From contig CP107049.1 in NCBI GenBank assembly GCA_025736915.1, positions 1,426,001 through 1,490,000 of the forward strand: DNA of 64,000 nucleotides, written 5' to 3'. Source of the stretch: Acinetobacter nosocomialis. Its GTDB lineage: Bacteria; Pseudomonadota; Gammaproteobacteria; Pseudomonadales; Moraxellaceae. The position numbers and the translations under genes are program-made. Below are positions 1-7,769 of the stretch, piece by piece (within the stretch, counting starts at the first letter, position 1; each line of letters opens with the position of its first letter). The notes beneath the pieces are model-generated. The model was given only the letters and a program-made list of their open reading frames with translations. It searched no databases and had not been told where the DNA came from.

Positions 1-1
1 T

Positions 2-1324
2 AATGGTAATGAATATACCCAACAGGCATTAGCGAGCGCGACAGGTTCTACCTTAAAACTCTCTTATACCGATGTACGTCGTCAAGAAATTCAGGCATAT
101 GCAGTCAATCAGAACTTAACAACACTACGTAACCGTATTAACGAACTTGGTGTTGCAGAAGCATTGGTACAAAGTCAGGGTAGCAACCGTATTGTCGTTG
201 AATTACCGGGTGTTCAAGATACAGCAGAAGCTAAACGTGTTTTAGGCCGTACTGCTAACCTCGAATTCCGTTTGGTATCTGACTTAAATGATCAATATAT
301 TGACCCATATACGGGTAAATATAACGGTCAACCTTTACCTCCGGGTACAGAAGTTTTTGCTTATCAATCTTTAGATAGCGGTCGTCAACTTTTGTTGCAA
401 CGTAACCGTATCTTGACTGGTGAACGTGTTCAAAATGCGAGCTCTGGCTTTAGCCAAGACTCTGGCGGTGCCGAAGTAAATATTACGCTCGACAGTGCTG
501 GTGGTAAGCTCATGTCAGATGCAACCCGTAATGCTGTTGGTAAACGCATGGCGGTATTGTTCATCGAAAACAAGCAAAAGATTAGCTACGTTACAGATCC
601 AAAAACTGGTGCTCAAACAGAAGTTCGTACGCCATATACAGAGTCTGTCGTAATTAACGCTGCAACAGTTCAAGCTGTTTTAGGTTCAACTTTCCGTATT
701 ACTGGGTTAAGTTCTCCTCAAGAAGCATCTGAACTTGCATTAATGCTGCGTGCTGGTGCTTTAGCTGCGCCAATGTACTTCGTTGAAGAACGTGTTGTTG
801 GTCCAAGCCTTGGTCAAGAAAACATTGATAAAGGTGTACTCTCAACTCAAATCGGTTTCTTACTTGTTGCAATCTGGATGGTCGTGTTCTTCCGCGTATT
901 CGGTTTAATTGCGAACTTTGCACTTGTATTTAACTTGGCAATGATTTTAACCGTGATGTCTTGGATAGGAGCTTCCCTCACCTTACCGGGTATTGCGGGT
1001 ATCGTTATTACCATTGGTATGGCGGTCGATGCCAACGTACTGATATGTGAGCGTATTCGAGAGGAAATGCTCTGGGGTGCCTCACCCAAGCAGGCCATTG
1101 TGGCAGGTTATGATCGAGCCTATAACACCATTTTTGACTCGAACTTAACCACGTTCCTCGTTGCATTCATTCTGTTTGCAATTGGTACGGGCCCAATTAA
1201 AGGTTTCGCCGTAACATTAATGATTGGTATTGTATGTTCGATGTTTACTGCAATTACAGTAACACGTGCAATCGTACAGCTCATTTATGGTAAACGCCGT
1301 AATTTGAAAAAGTTGAGCATTTAA
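2..1324 (+). CDS. secD: Protein translocase subunit SecD (5' end outside window)
   Basis: SecD is an inner-membrane partner of SecYEG that uses the proton gradient to help pull preproteins into the periplasm. The reading frame is open from base 2, so the window holds about 440 C-terminal residues and the true start lies upstream; a TTG at 164 is internal. The visible part begins in the periplasmic domain and ends in a block of membrane helices. This block includes the conserved SecD segment GIAGIVITIGMAVDANVL followed by CERIREE. The stop is 8 bases before secF and shares the secF ribosome binding site, so the two genes form one operon. The family assignment is firm. Confidence 0.97.
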   Translation, partial: NGNEYTQQALASATGSTLKLSYTDVRRQEIQAYAVNQNLTTLRNRINELGVAEALVQSQGSNRIVVELPGVQDTAEAKRVLGRTANLEFRLVSDLNDQYIDPYTGKYNGQPLPPGTEVFAYQSLDSGRQLLLQRNRILTGERVQNASSGFSQDSGGAEVNITLDSAGGKLMSDATRNAVGKRMAVLFIENKQKISYVTDPKTGAQTEVRTPYTESVVINAATVQAVLGSTFRITGLSSPQEASELALMLRAGALAAPMYFVEERVVGPSLGQENIDKGVLSTQIGFLLVAIWMVVFFRVFGLIANFALVFNLAMILTVMSWIGASLTLPGIAGIVITIGMAVDANVLICERIREEMLWGASPKQAIVAGYDRAYNTIFDSNLTTFLVAFILFAIGTGPIKGFAVTLMIGIVCSMFTAITVTRAIVQLIYGKRRNLKKLSI

Positions 1325-1332
1325 GGAGATCT

Positions 1333-2298
1333 ATGATGACTAAAGTGACTCAACAGCCTTCAAAACAATATGGTCGTCCGGATGATGCAAAAATCATCCC
1401 GTTCATGAAGATTGCTAAACCAGCAGCAATCTTCTCGATCCTTATTACTTTAGCGAGTATTTTCTTTATCGCGACTAAAGGTCTTAACTTAGGTTTGGAC
1501 TTTACAGGTGGTGTTTCTGCCGAGCTTAACTATGCGCAACCAGCAAATCAGTCTGAAGTTATTCAGGCACTCGACAAAGCTGGTTTTAAAGATGCGGTAG
1601 TACAAACGCTAGGTAGTAATAAAGACTTACTCGTGCGTATGCCGGTACAAGAAGTTAAGGTTGAAGATCTTAATAACGCGATTACCAAAGCTGTGCAATT
1701 ACCAAATAACGCTGCCGAAGTTCATAAAGTGGACTCTGTCGGCGGTCAGGTTGGTAATGAGCTTTATGTTCGTTCGGCTGGAGCGGTTGCTCTTGCGCTT
1801 ATATTAATGTTGATCTACGTGACCATTCGCTTTGAGTTTAAACTCGCGATGGGTGCGGTAATGTCTTTATTCCATGACATCATCATTATTATTGGTGCAT
1901 TTGCATTATTCCAATGGCCATTTGACCTTACCGTATTAGCTGCGGTACTCGCGGTGATTGGCTTCTCGCTTAACGATAACATCGTTGTTTCAGACCGTAT
2001 CCGTGAAAACTTCCGTAAGATTCGCGGCGCGACTCCACGTGAAATCGTGGATATTGCTTTAACTGAGACTTTACGTCGTACAGTTCATACCTCAATGACC
2101 TTATTGCTTGTTGTACTTGCAATGATGTTCTTGGGCGGTGATGGCTTACACTGGTTCTCTGTAGCAATGTTTGTGGGTGTCTTTGTCGGTACTTACTCTT
2201 CGATTTATATCGGTACAGCATTTGCGTTATGGCGTGGTCTTAACCGTCAAGACTTCATCGTTCAGGTTAAACCTGAATTTGAAGATGAAATTCCTTGA
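1333..2298 (+). CDS. secF: Protein translocase subunit SecF
   Basis: SecF forms the SecDF complex with SecD and supports the late step of protein export across the inner membrane. The 321-residue length fits the family. The N-terminal helix is followed by the SecF signature LNLGLDFTGG near residue 50, a short periplasmic domain and five more helices. The conserved segment VIGFSLNDNIVVSDRIREN lies near residues 213-231. The ATG at 1333 follows AAGGAGAT (1323-1330), which overlaps the secD stop region; an ATG directly after it (1336) is an alternative. A bidirectional hairpin terminator closes the operon. Confidence 0.97.
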   Translation: MMTKVTQQPSKQYGRPDDAKIIPFMKIAKPAAIFSILITLASIFFIATKGLNLGLDFTGGVSAELNYAQPANQSEVIQALDKAGFKDAVVQTLGSNKDLLVRMPVQEVKVEDLNNAITKAVQLPNNAAEVHKVDSVGGQVGNELYVRSAGAVALALILMLIYVTIRFEFKLAMGAVMSLFHDIIIIIGAFALFQWPFDLTVLAAVLAVIGFSLNDNIVVSDRIRENFRKIRGATPREIVDIALTETLRRTVHTSMTLLLVVLAMMFLGGDGLHWFSVAMFVGVFVGTYSSIYIGTAFALWRGLNRQDFIVQVKPEFEDEIP

Positions 2299-2317
2299 TT
2301 GTTAAACCAAGACATAT

Positions 2318-2348
2318 AAAAAACCGCGATTTATTCGCGGTTTTTTTT
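2318..2348. terminator. Bidirectional terminator between secF and coaBC
   Basis: A 12-bp stem (2318-2329 with 2335-2346) has a 5-base loop. It is GC-rich in the middle, with an A run on one side and a T run on the other, so it can end transcripts from both converging genes. Confidence 0.9.
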
Positions 2349-2362
2349 ATTAAGCTCAAAAT

Positions 2363-3616
2363 TTATTTACGGCGTAATGCATCCGAAATAGCTTCAACCA
2401 ATTGTTGAGAAATTTCTTGCTTAGATGCTTTCTCTAACTCACGTTTTTTCATGTGATAGTTCTCAGCAAAGAAAACCGTCATCGCATTTTCATCCGAAGC
2501 AAAACCAATATCAGCACGAGAAACATCGTTACACGCAATCATATCTAGTTTTTTAGCAACCAGTTTACCTGCTGCATATTCTTCAACATTTTGCGTTTCG
2601 GCAGCAAAGCCCACCATAAATGGACGTTTTTCCTGAGCTGCAATGGTTGCCACAATATCCGGATTTTTTACCAGGGAAACATTCAGTTCATCCCCTGCTT
2701 TCTTAATCTTATGCTCAGCTACTTCCGCAACGCGATAATCAGCTACTGCTGCTGTCGCAATGAAAATGTCGCAACCAGTCTCAAGTGAGTTCATGCTGAC
2801 ATCCAACATTTGTCGTGCAGATGCAACGTTGACACGTTGAACACCGTTTGGTGTATCTAAACTTACAGGTCCGGCAACTAAAGTGACTTTTGCCCCTGCC
2901 GCATAACATGCAGCCGCTAAAGCAAAGCCCATTTTTCCAGTACTATGGTTTGAGATATAACGAACTGGGTCAATCGCTTCACGTGTTGGTCCAGCAGTAA
3001 TCACAACTCGCTTACCAGCCAACAAACCAAATTTTTCAGCAATGGCGCGTTGGGCTTGATGGAAATAACCAGCCACTTGACGGGCTATTTCTTCAGGTTC
3101 TGGCATACGGCCTAAACCGACATCACCACAAGCCTGTTCACCTGAATCCGGCATAATCACATGCACGCCATCTTCAACTAGCGTTTGCAAATTACGCTGT
3201 GTAGCTTTTGCAGCCCACATTTGCTGATTCATTGCTGGAGCAACCCACACAGGTGCTTTAGTCGCTAAAAACAAAGTACTGAGTAAGTCATCTGCCAAAC
3301 CATTAGCAAACTTAGCCAAGGTGTCACAGCTTGCAGGAGCAACCAGTAATAAATCAGCCCAACGAGCCAACTCAATATGGCCCATTCCAGCTTCAGCCTC
3401 AGGGTCTAAGAGTTCGGTATGTACAGGATTTCCCGAAAGAGCCTGAAACGTTAGAGGTGTAATAAATGCTTGAGCCCCGTGTGTCATCACAACCCGAACG
3501 TCGAAACCATAATCTTTAAGACGACGAACCAAAATGGCACTCTTATAGGCAGCAATTCCACCTGTAACGGCTAAAACAATGTTTTTATGAGGAATAACAC
3601 TTAAATCAAAGCTCAC
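2363..3616 (-). CDS. coaBC: Bifunctional phosphopantothenoylcysteine decarboxylase / phosphopantothenate-cysteine ligase
   Basis: CoaBC carries out two steps of coenzyme A synthesis: CTP-dependent joining of cysteine to 4'-phosphopantothenate, then FMN-dependent decarboxylation. The first ~190 residues are the CoaC flavoprotein domain, with VTGGIAAYKS, the PASCDTLAKFANG loop and the PAMN substrate-recognition motif. The rest is the CoaB domain, with ITAGPTREAIDPVRYISN, STGKMG and AAVADYRV. The 417-residue length is normal. The start is a GTG at 3616. The gene is divergent from radC, as is common in gammaproteobacteria where dfp and radC are neighbours. Confidence 0.96.
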   Translation of the reverse strand: MSFDLSVIPHKNIVLAVTGGIAAYKSAILVRRLKDYGFDVRVVMTHGAQAFITPLTFQALSGNPVHTELLDPEAEAGMGHIELARWADLLLVAPASCDTLAKFANGLADDLLSTLFLATKAPVWVAPAMNQQMWAAKATQRNLQTLVEDGVHVIMPDSGEQACGDVGLGRMPEPEEIARQVAGYFHQAQRAIAEKFGLLAGKRVVITAGPTREAIDPVRYISNHSTGKMGFALAAACYAAGAKVTLVAGPVSLDTPNGVQRVNVASARQMLDVSMNSLETGCDIFIATAAVADYRVAEVAEHKIKKAGDELNVSLVKNPDIVATIAAQEKRPFMVGFAAETQNVEEYAAGKLVAKKLDMIACNDVSRADIGFASDENAMTVFFAENYHMKKRELEKASKQEISQQLVEAISDALRRK

Positions 3617-3728
3617 GAACAGGATACCTTACTGTTGCAGTGGCGCTCACAATAGCATTAAATACGCGCAGACCCAAGATTGATTGGGCAAACAAAATAA
3701 AATTTTAAGCAGAATATTGCTGGGGAAT

Positions 3729-4436
3729 ATGAATACTTCTATTAAAAATTGGCCAGAACAAGAACGGCCAAGAGAACGGTTATTACAGCAAGGCCCTCAA
3801 AGCCTCTCTGACTCTGAATTACTTGCGATCTTTCTTCGCTCAGGTTCACGCCAACATTCAGCAGTTGAACTCGCACGCTTACTGATTCAACAATTCGGAA
3901 GCCTCAATGCTGTTTTCGATGCACCTTTCAATGAATTAGCTCAATTTAACGGTATTGGAGCCACCAAGTATTCCCAATTACTGGCCGTAAAAGAGCTTGG
4001 ACGGCGCTATCTAGACTATCATTTTAGTCAAACTGAGCTAAGCCTTCATTCATCTCATTTGGTTCTAGATTATTTGCGTTATGAATTAAAGGGTGAAAAA
4101 CAAGAGGTCTTCGCAGTACTTTGCTTAGATGCCGAACTAAGAAAACTGCATTTTAAAAAGTTATTTTTTGGATCAGTTCAGCACTGTGCCGTTTCAGTGA
4201 ATCAAACCTTACGTTATGCCTTACAACAACATGCTTGCCAATTAGTGATAGCACATAATCACCCATTTGGTTCTGCACAGCCATCTCCTGAAGATATTAA
4301 ACTCACAGAGCAACTCCAGCAGGCTTGTCAGCTTGTTGAAATACGTTTACTGGACCATTTTATTATCTCACCAGAAGGTAGCTTTTCATTTGCTGAACAA
4401 CAACTACTCAACCCTACCACAATAGCCGTTCAATGA
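3729..4436 (+). CDS. radC: RadC family JAB/MPN-domain protein
   Basis: RadC proteins combine an N-terminal helix-hairpin-helix-like region with a C-terminal JAMM metal-binding fold. A direct repair role is doubted, so the function is uncertain. The HhH-like segment FNGIGATKYSQL is near residue 75. The JAMM metal motif HNHPFGSAQPSPED is near residues 177-190 and includes both His residues, Ser and Asp. I chose the ATG at 3729 (MNTSIKNW), giving 235 residues, over a TTG at 3684 because it matches the usual RadC start just before the PRE/RER motif. The gene is divergent from coaBC. Confidence 0.93.
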   Translation: MNTSIKNWPEQERPRERLLQQGPQSLSDSELLAIFLRSGSRQHSAVELARLLIQQFGSLNAVFDAPFNELAQFNGIGATKYSQLLAVKELGRRYLDYHFSQTELSLHSSHLVLDYLRYELKGEKQEVFAVLCLDAELRKLHFKKLFFGSVQHCAVSVNQTLRYALQQHACQLVIAHNHPFGSAQPSPEDIKLTEQLQQACQLVEIRLLDHFIISPEGSFSFAEQQLLNPTTIAVQ

Positions 4437-4498
4437 TATTGACAAAGCTTCACTAAGCTTAGAATATCAAAAACAAAAATAGCGACGTTTAAAATAAA

Positions 4499-5410
4499 AT
4501 GATTGTTCGTGAACAGCCCAGTATTTTTAAAGTTTTATTCTCTTGGCGAGGGACGATATTACCAAAAATTTTGCCCTCTTTAGGGGTGGTAATGCTGATT
4601 TCGGCAATCATTGGTGGGGTTGAATATATTAATCTCTACCGTTTTCCAGAAATTCCTTTAGTTGGTTTCACCTTAATTGGCGTTGTACTTTCTATCTTTT
4701 TAGGTTTTAAAAATACGGCATGTTATGACCGCTGGTGGGAAGCACGAAAATTATGGGGTGTACTCATTGCGACTTCACGTCACTTTGACCGCGACTGTCG
4801 TATTTTAACTCAGGCTCGCCGTGAACGAGTTATTCACCACGTTATTGTGTTTGCAAATGTGTTACGTGACCGTTTACGCCGCCAAACAGCCAACCCAACC
4901 GAGTTAATACAAACCAGTGGCATGAGCCAACAGGCATTGACCCAACTATACCAACAGAATAACGCGCCGCAATATACACTTAGCCTTATTCAATGGGAAT
5001 TATTACAAGCGCTTAAAGAAGGTGAAATCTCAGATATTATTTATGCTCAAATGAATAAGAATGTTGCAGATTTAAGTGTGGTACAGACTGGCTGTGACCG
5101 TATTGCAAACACTCCTATTCCTTTTGCTTATTCAGTTTTGCTCAACCGCACTGTTTACTTTTTCTGCTTTATGTTGCCATTTAGTTTGGGTTCTTTACTT
5201 GGATTAGCAACACCTTTACTAGTCGGAATTTTGGCATACACATTCTTAGGTCTAGATGCTCTAAGCTCTGAAATCGAAGAGCCCTTCGGTACTCAAAGTA
5301 ATGACTTACCCTTAGATGCAATGGTACGTAGTATCGAAATTGAACTTTTAGGAACGCTGGGTAAACCAACGCCTCCTCCAATTCAAGCTCAAGATAACAA
5401 CTTACTCTAG
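4499..5410 (+). CDS. Bestrophin-like (UPF0187/YneE family) membrane channel protein
   Basis: Bacterial bestrophin homologues form pentameric ion channels in the inner membrane; several conduct cations, while animal members conduct chloride. The 303-residue protein shows the family hallmarks. The N-terminus reads MIVREQPS..LFSWRGTILPKILP. It is followed by a membrane helix, the segment FLGFKNTACYDRWWEARKLWG near residue 70, a long soluble helical region, and a second membrane pair near PFAYSVLLNRTVYFFCFMLPF. The C-terminal DALSSEIEEPFG motif is also typical. It stands 62 bases after radC and ends 7 bases from the convergent PHP gene. The transported ion cannot be told from the sequence. Confidence 0.92.
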   Translation: MIVREQPSIFKVLFSWRGTILPKILPSLGVVMLISAIIGGVEYINLYRFPEIPLVGFTLIGVVLSIFLGFKNTACYDRWWEARKLWGVLIATSRHFDRDCRILTQARRERVIHHVIVFANVLRDRLRRQTANPTELIQTSGMSQQALTQLYQQNNAPQYTLSLIQWELLQALKEGEISDIIYAQMNKNVADLSVVQTGCDRIANTPIPFAYSVLLNRTVYFFCFMLPFSLGSLLGLATPLLVGILAYTFLGLDALSSEIEEPFGTQSNDLPLDAMVRSIEIELLGTLGKPTPPPIQAQDNNLL

Positions 5411-5417
5411 AGCGCTA

Positions 5418-6269
5418 TTAGAGAAAACGCTCCCAAATACCCTGCTGGTCAGTCTTTGGCTTAGGGGTGTTACCCAATTTAATCCATGGCATATTTTCTC
5501 CATGAAAATCACTGCCAATTGAAACCGCCAAATGATGCTGATCAATCATACGATCAATCATTTGGCGAGTAGATAAAGGATCTACAGGCGGTGGTAACTC
5601 TACGGCGTCACCACTACAACTCGCAAATAACTCAATCAAATAGCGTGTATTGGTTGCCGATAAATCATAACGAGTTGGATGAGCTAAAACTGCCAAGCCT
5701 TTACTGTTATGAACGACCTCAATTGTTTCTTTTAAACCCAATCCTTCAAACTTTACAAAGGCGCGCTTGCCTTCTTTTAAAAAGCGGTCAAAAGCTTGTT
5801 GAGGACGGCTCACCACATTCTTTTCAACCAAGGTTTTGGCAATGTGGGTTCTAGTAATACGATCTGGCTGATTTTCAACTTTATCGAGTACATCTTGATA
5901 AATATCAAGGCCAATACACTTTTTTAACAGTTCACAAATGACTTCTGCTCTTTGTGCTCTAATTCTTTTTTGTTGTTCTAATGCTTCCAAAATTGGCGCT
6001 TCATCTTGCATGTTTAAAGCCACAATATGCACACCATAGCTTTTTTTTGTGCTTGGCCTAGACCATTGGCTTGAGATCTCCACACCAGAAATGATTTTTA
6101 AATCATGGGCTTGTGCAGCATTTTTTGCGCGCTGCAAACCATCCATTGTGTCGTGATCAGTGAGTGCCAAAGTATGCAGCTTCACATCCACAGCAGCTTG
6201 CACCAGCAATTCCGGAGACAAAGTTCCATCAGAAATATTGCTATGTGTATGTAAATCTATGCCTTGCAT
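5418..6269 (-). CDS. PHP-domain phosphoesterase, RNase AM / TrpH-YciV type
   Basis: This 283-residue protein belongs to the polymerase-and-histidinol-phosphatase superfamily of metal-dependent hydrolases. Metal ligands are visible in HTHSNISDGT (residues 6-15), TDHDTMDG (~38-45), AHPTRYD (~196) and the terminal GSDFHGEN. It resembles E. coli YciV/RNase AM, a 5'-3' exonuclease that trims the 5' ends of 5S, 16S and 23S rRNA and also acts on 3',5'-nucleotide bisphosphates. The ATG at 6269 is 44 bases from the divergent yciB start, so the two genes share a regulatory region. The subfamily call is by resemblance; the superfamily call is firm. Confidence 0.9.
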   Translation of the reverse strand: MQGIDLHTHSNISDGTLSPELLVQAAVDVKLHTLALTDHDTMDGLQRAKNAAQAHDLKIISGVEISSQWSRPSTKKSYGVHIVALNMQDEAPILEALEQQKRIRAQRAEVICELLKKCIGLDIYQDVLDKVENQPDRITRTHIAKTLVEKNVVSRPQQAFDRFLKEGKRAFVKFEGLGLKETIEVVHNSKGLAVLAHPTRYDLSATNTRYLIELFASCSGDAVELPPPVDPLSTRQMIDRMIDQHHLAVSIGSDFHGENMPWIKLGNTPKPKTDQQGIWERFL

Positions 6270-6313
6270 CTTTTATACTATGCCATTCACCAAACCTGAT
6301 CAGATACTCTAAC

Positions 6314-6928
6314 ATGAAAGCACTTCTGGACTTTGTTCCATTAATTATTTTCTTCTATTTATATAAAACTGTTGATCCTGCGAATGCTCATCACCCGTTG
6401 CTAAAATTGATCGGTTCCGCTGGCGGTGTAAATAACAATAATATTCTGGTCGCTACAACAGGCTTAATTATTTCAATGCTTATCGTGTATGGTGCTTTGT
6501 TCATCATTCAAAAATTCCGCCTAGATAAACAGCAGTGGATTGTACTGTTTATGACAGTTATTTTTGGTGGCATTACACTCATGTTAAGCGATGATTTTTA
6601 TATTCGTTTAAAAGCTGCGATTCTGAACTTGGTATTTGCTGGTGCTTTCTTAGTTTCACCTTGGTTTGGTAAGGAACGTAAACCTCTCATTAAACGTTTA
6701 TTTGATCCAATTTTAGAGCTAAGCGAAAAAGGTTGGAAAAATTTAAATTTCGCTTGGGCAGCTATGTTTGTCGTCATGTCCGGTTTACATATTTTCTTCG
6801 CGTTTTTATTTCATGGCGGAAAATATTGGGGTGAATTTACGGCATTTGGTGACATGATCGTCATGTTTTCATTTATCATTATTCAGTTCATTATTTTACG
6901 CAAACATTTTAAGTCAACAGATGCTTAA
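6314..6928 (+). CDS. yciB: Inner membrane septation protein A (YciB/IspZ family)
   Basis: YciB is a five-helix inner-membrane protein linked to envelope integrity, osmotic response and cell division. The start MKALLDFVPLIIFFYLYK with nearby DPANAHH is the classic family N-terminus. I therefore use the ATG at 6314 (204 residues) rather than an upstream in-frame start that would run into the divergent gene. Other family segments are WFGKERKPLIKRLF and LSEKGWKNLNFAWAAMF. A YciI-family gene follows 31 bases later, an arrangement like the yciB/yciI neighbourhood of other Proteobacteria. Confidence 0.94.
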   Translation: MKALLDFVPLIIFFYLYKTVDPANAHHPLLKLIGSAGGVNNNNILVATTGLIISMLIVYGALFIIQKFRLDKQQWIVLFMTVIFGGITLMLSDDFYIRLKAAILNLVFAGAFLVSPWFGKERKPLIKRLFDPILELSEKGWKNLNFAWAAMFVVMSGLHIFFAFLFHGGKYWGEFTAFGDMIVMFSFIIIQFIILRKHFKSTDA

Positions 6929-6959
6929 TATGATTTCGGTTTGATTATAGAGATACGAC

Positions 6960-7262
6960 ATGCCTTTTTTTGTTCTAAGCTGTACCGATAACGAAGGAAC
7001 TCTAGAGAAACGTTTAGCAATACGCCCTCAACATATCGAACGTTTACAAAAACTTGATGATGAAGGTCGTCTTGTTGCCGCTGGAGCTATGCCAAAAGAT
7101 CCGAATGATCCACAGGCTGGTTTTTACGGTAGTACTATGATTGTAGAGTTTGATAGCCGTGAAGCTTTAGATGAATGGTTAAAAGAAGAACCATTTTTGA
7201 AAGAAGGCATTTATAGCCACATTGATGTCAAACCGTTTAATAAAGCATTTCCAAAAGGGTAA
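6960..7262 (+). CDS. YciI family protein
   Basis: This is a small ferredoxin-fold (dimeric alpha/beta barrel) protein of 100 residues. The family pattern is present: R.QHIERLQKLDDEGRLVAAGAMP in the first half, then a GS..IVEFDSREALDEWL helix and PF..EGIY. Some YciI homologues are dechlorinases or hydrolases, but the role of most is unknown. It follows yciB in the same direction and is probably co-transcribed. A coiled-coil protein starts 4 bases after its stop. Confidence 0.9.
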   Translation: MPFFVLSCTDNEGTLEKRLAIRPQHIERLQKLDDEGRLVAAGAMPKDPNDPQAGFYGSTMIVEFDSREALDEWLKEEPFLKEGIYSHIDVKPFNKAFPKG

Positions 7263-7266
7263 ACGC

Positions 7267-7746
7267 ATGCAGCTTGCAACCAAAAGCTTTCTTGGCTTGT
7301 GTTTGATCTGTTCAACTGCGGGAGCAGTTGAACCTGCTGCGACGCCAGCAACACCATCTACTGTGTCTTCAACTCAGGCGACTAAACCAGCGCCTACTTC
7401 TGCAACAGTAGCCAAACCGACCGCTACAACGGCGGCAACTACAGCACAGCCGCTTACCGCAGAACAAATCGCAAAAAATAAGCAGCAGCAAGATGCAAAA
7501 ATCAAAGCTTTAGTTCAAGATCAAGCATCTCGTCTAAAACAGCTAGAACATGCAAATCTTGAAGCACTTGCGCAAAACCAAGAGTTACAGCTAAAGAACG
7601 ATAACTTGTCTGTTCAGGTACAAGTTTTACAAAGTGAACGTAGCGCACAAATGTTCTTATATGGCGCAGTAACACTAGCAGGTGGCGTACTGCTTGGTTT
7701 CTTTATCGCTAGTTATGTTTACACCAAACGTCGTCGTCAGTGGTAA
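7267..7746 (+). CDS. Secreted coiled-coil protein with C-terminal membrane anchor, unknown function
   Basis: I do not recognise a named family. The 159-residue product starts at the ATG at 7267 (MQLATKSF), giving a signal peptide (~1-20, ending near AGA-VE). A low-complexity Ala/Pro/Thr-rich linker follows (~20-65), then a glutamine-rich coiled coil (~70-125), one membrane helix (~130-152) and a basic tail ending KRRRQW. This places a periplasmic coiled coil on an inner-membrane anchor with a short positive cytoplasmic tail. The layout resembles the C-terminal part of the YgiM/TIGR04211 proteins, but the SH3 domain is missing. It lies between the YciI gene and mnmC in the same direction. Confidence 0.72.
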   Translation: MQLATKSFLGLCLICSTAGAVEPAATPATPSTVSSTQATKPAPTSATVAKPTATTAATTAQPLTAEQIAKNKQQQDAKIKALVQDQASRLKQLEHANLEALAQNQELQLKNDNLSVQVQVLQSERSAQMFLYGAVTLAGGVLLGFFIASYVYTKRRRQW

Positions 7747-7769
7747 TTCTGAGCGACTTATTAAACCGA

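Noticed and set aside
699..923. Minus-strand frames inside secD (699-923, 847-1098)
   Set aside because: Shadow frames of the strongly conserved secD coding sequence.
5408..5432. Hairpin GAGCG..CGCTC between the bestrophin-like and PHP genes
   Set aside because: Only 5 bp with a 13-base loop, inside the end of the PHP gene; not convincing as a terminator.
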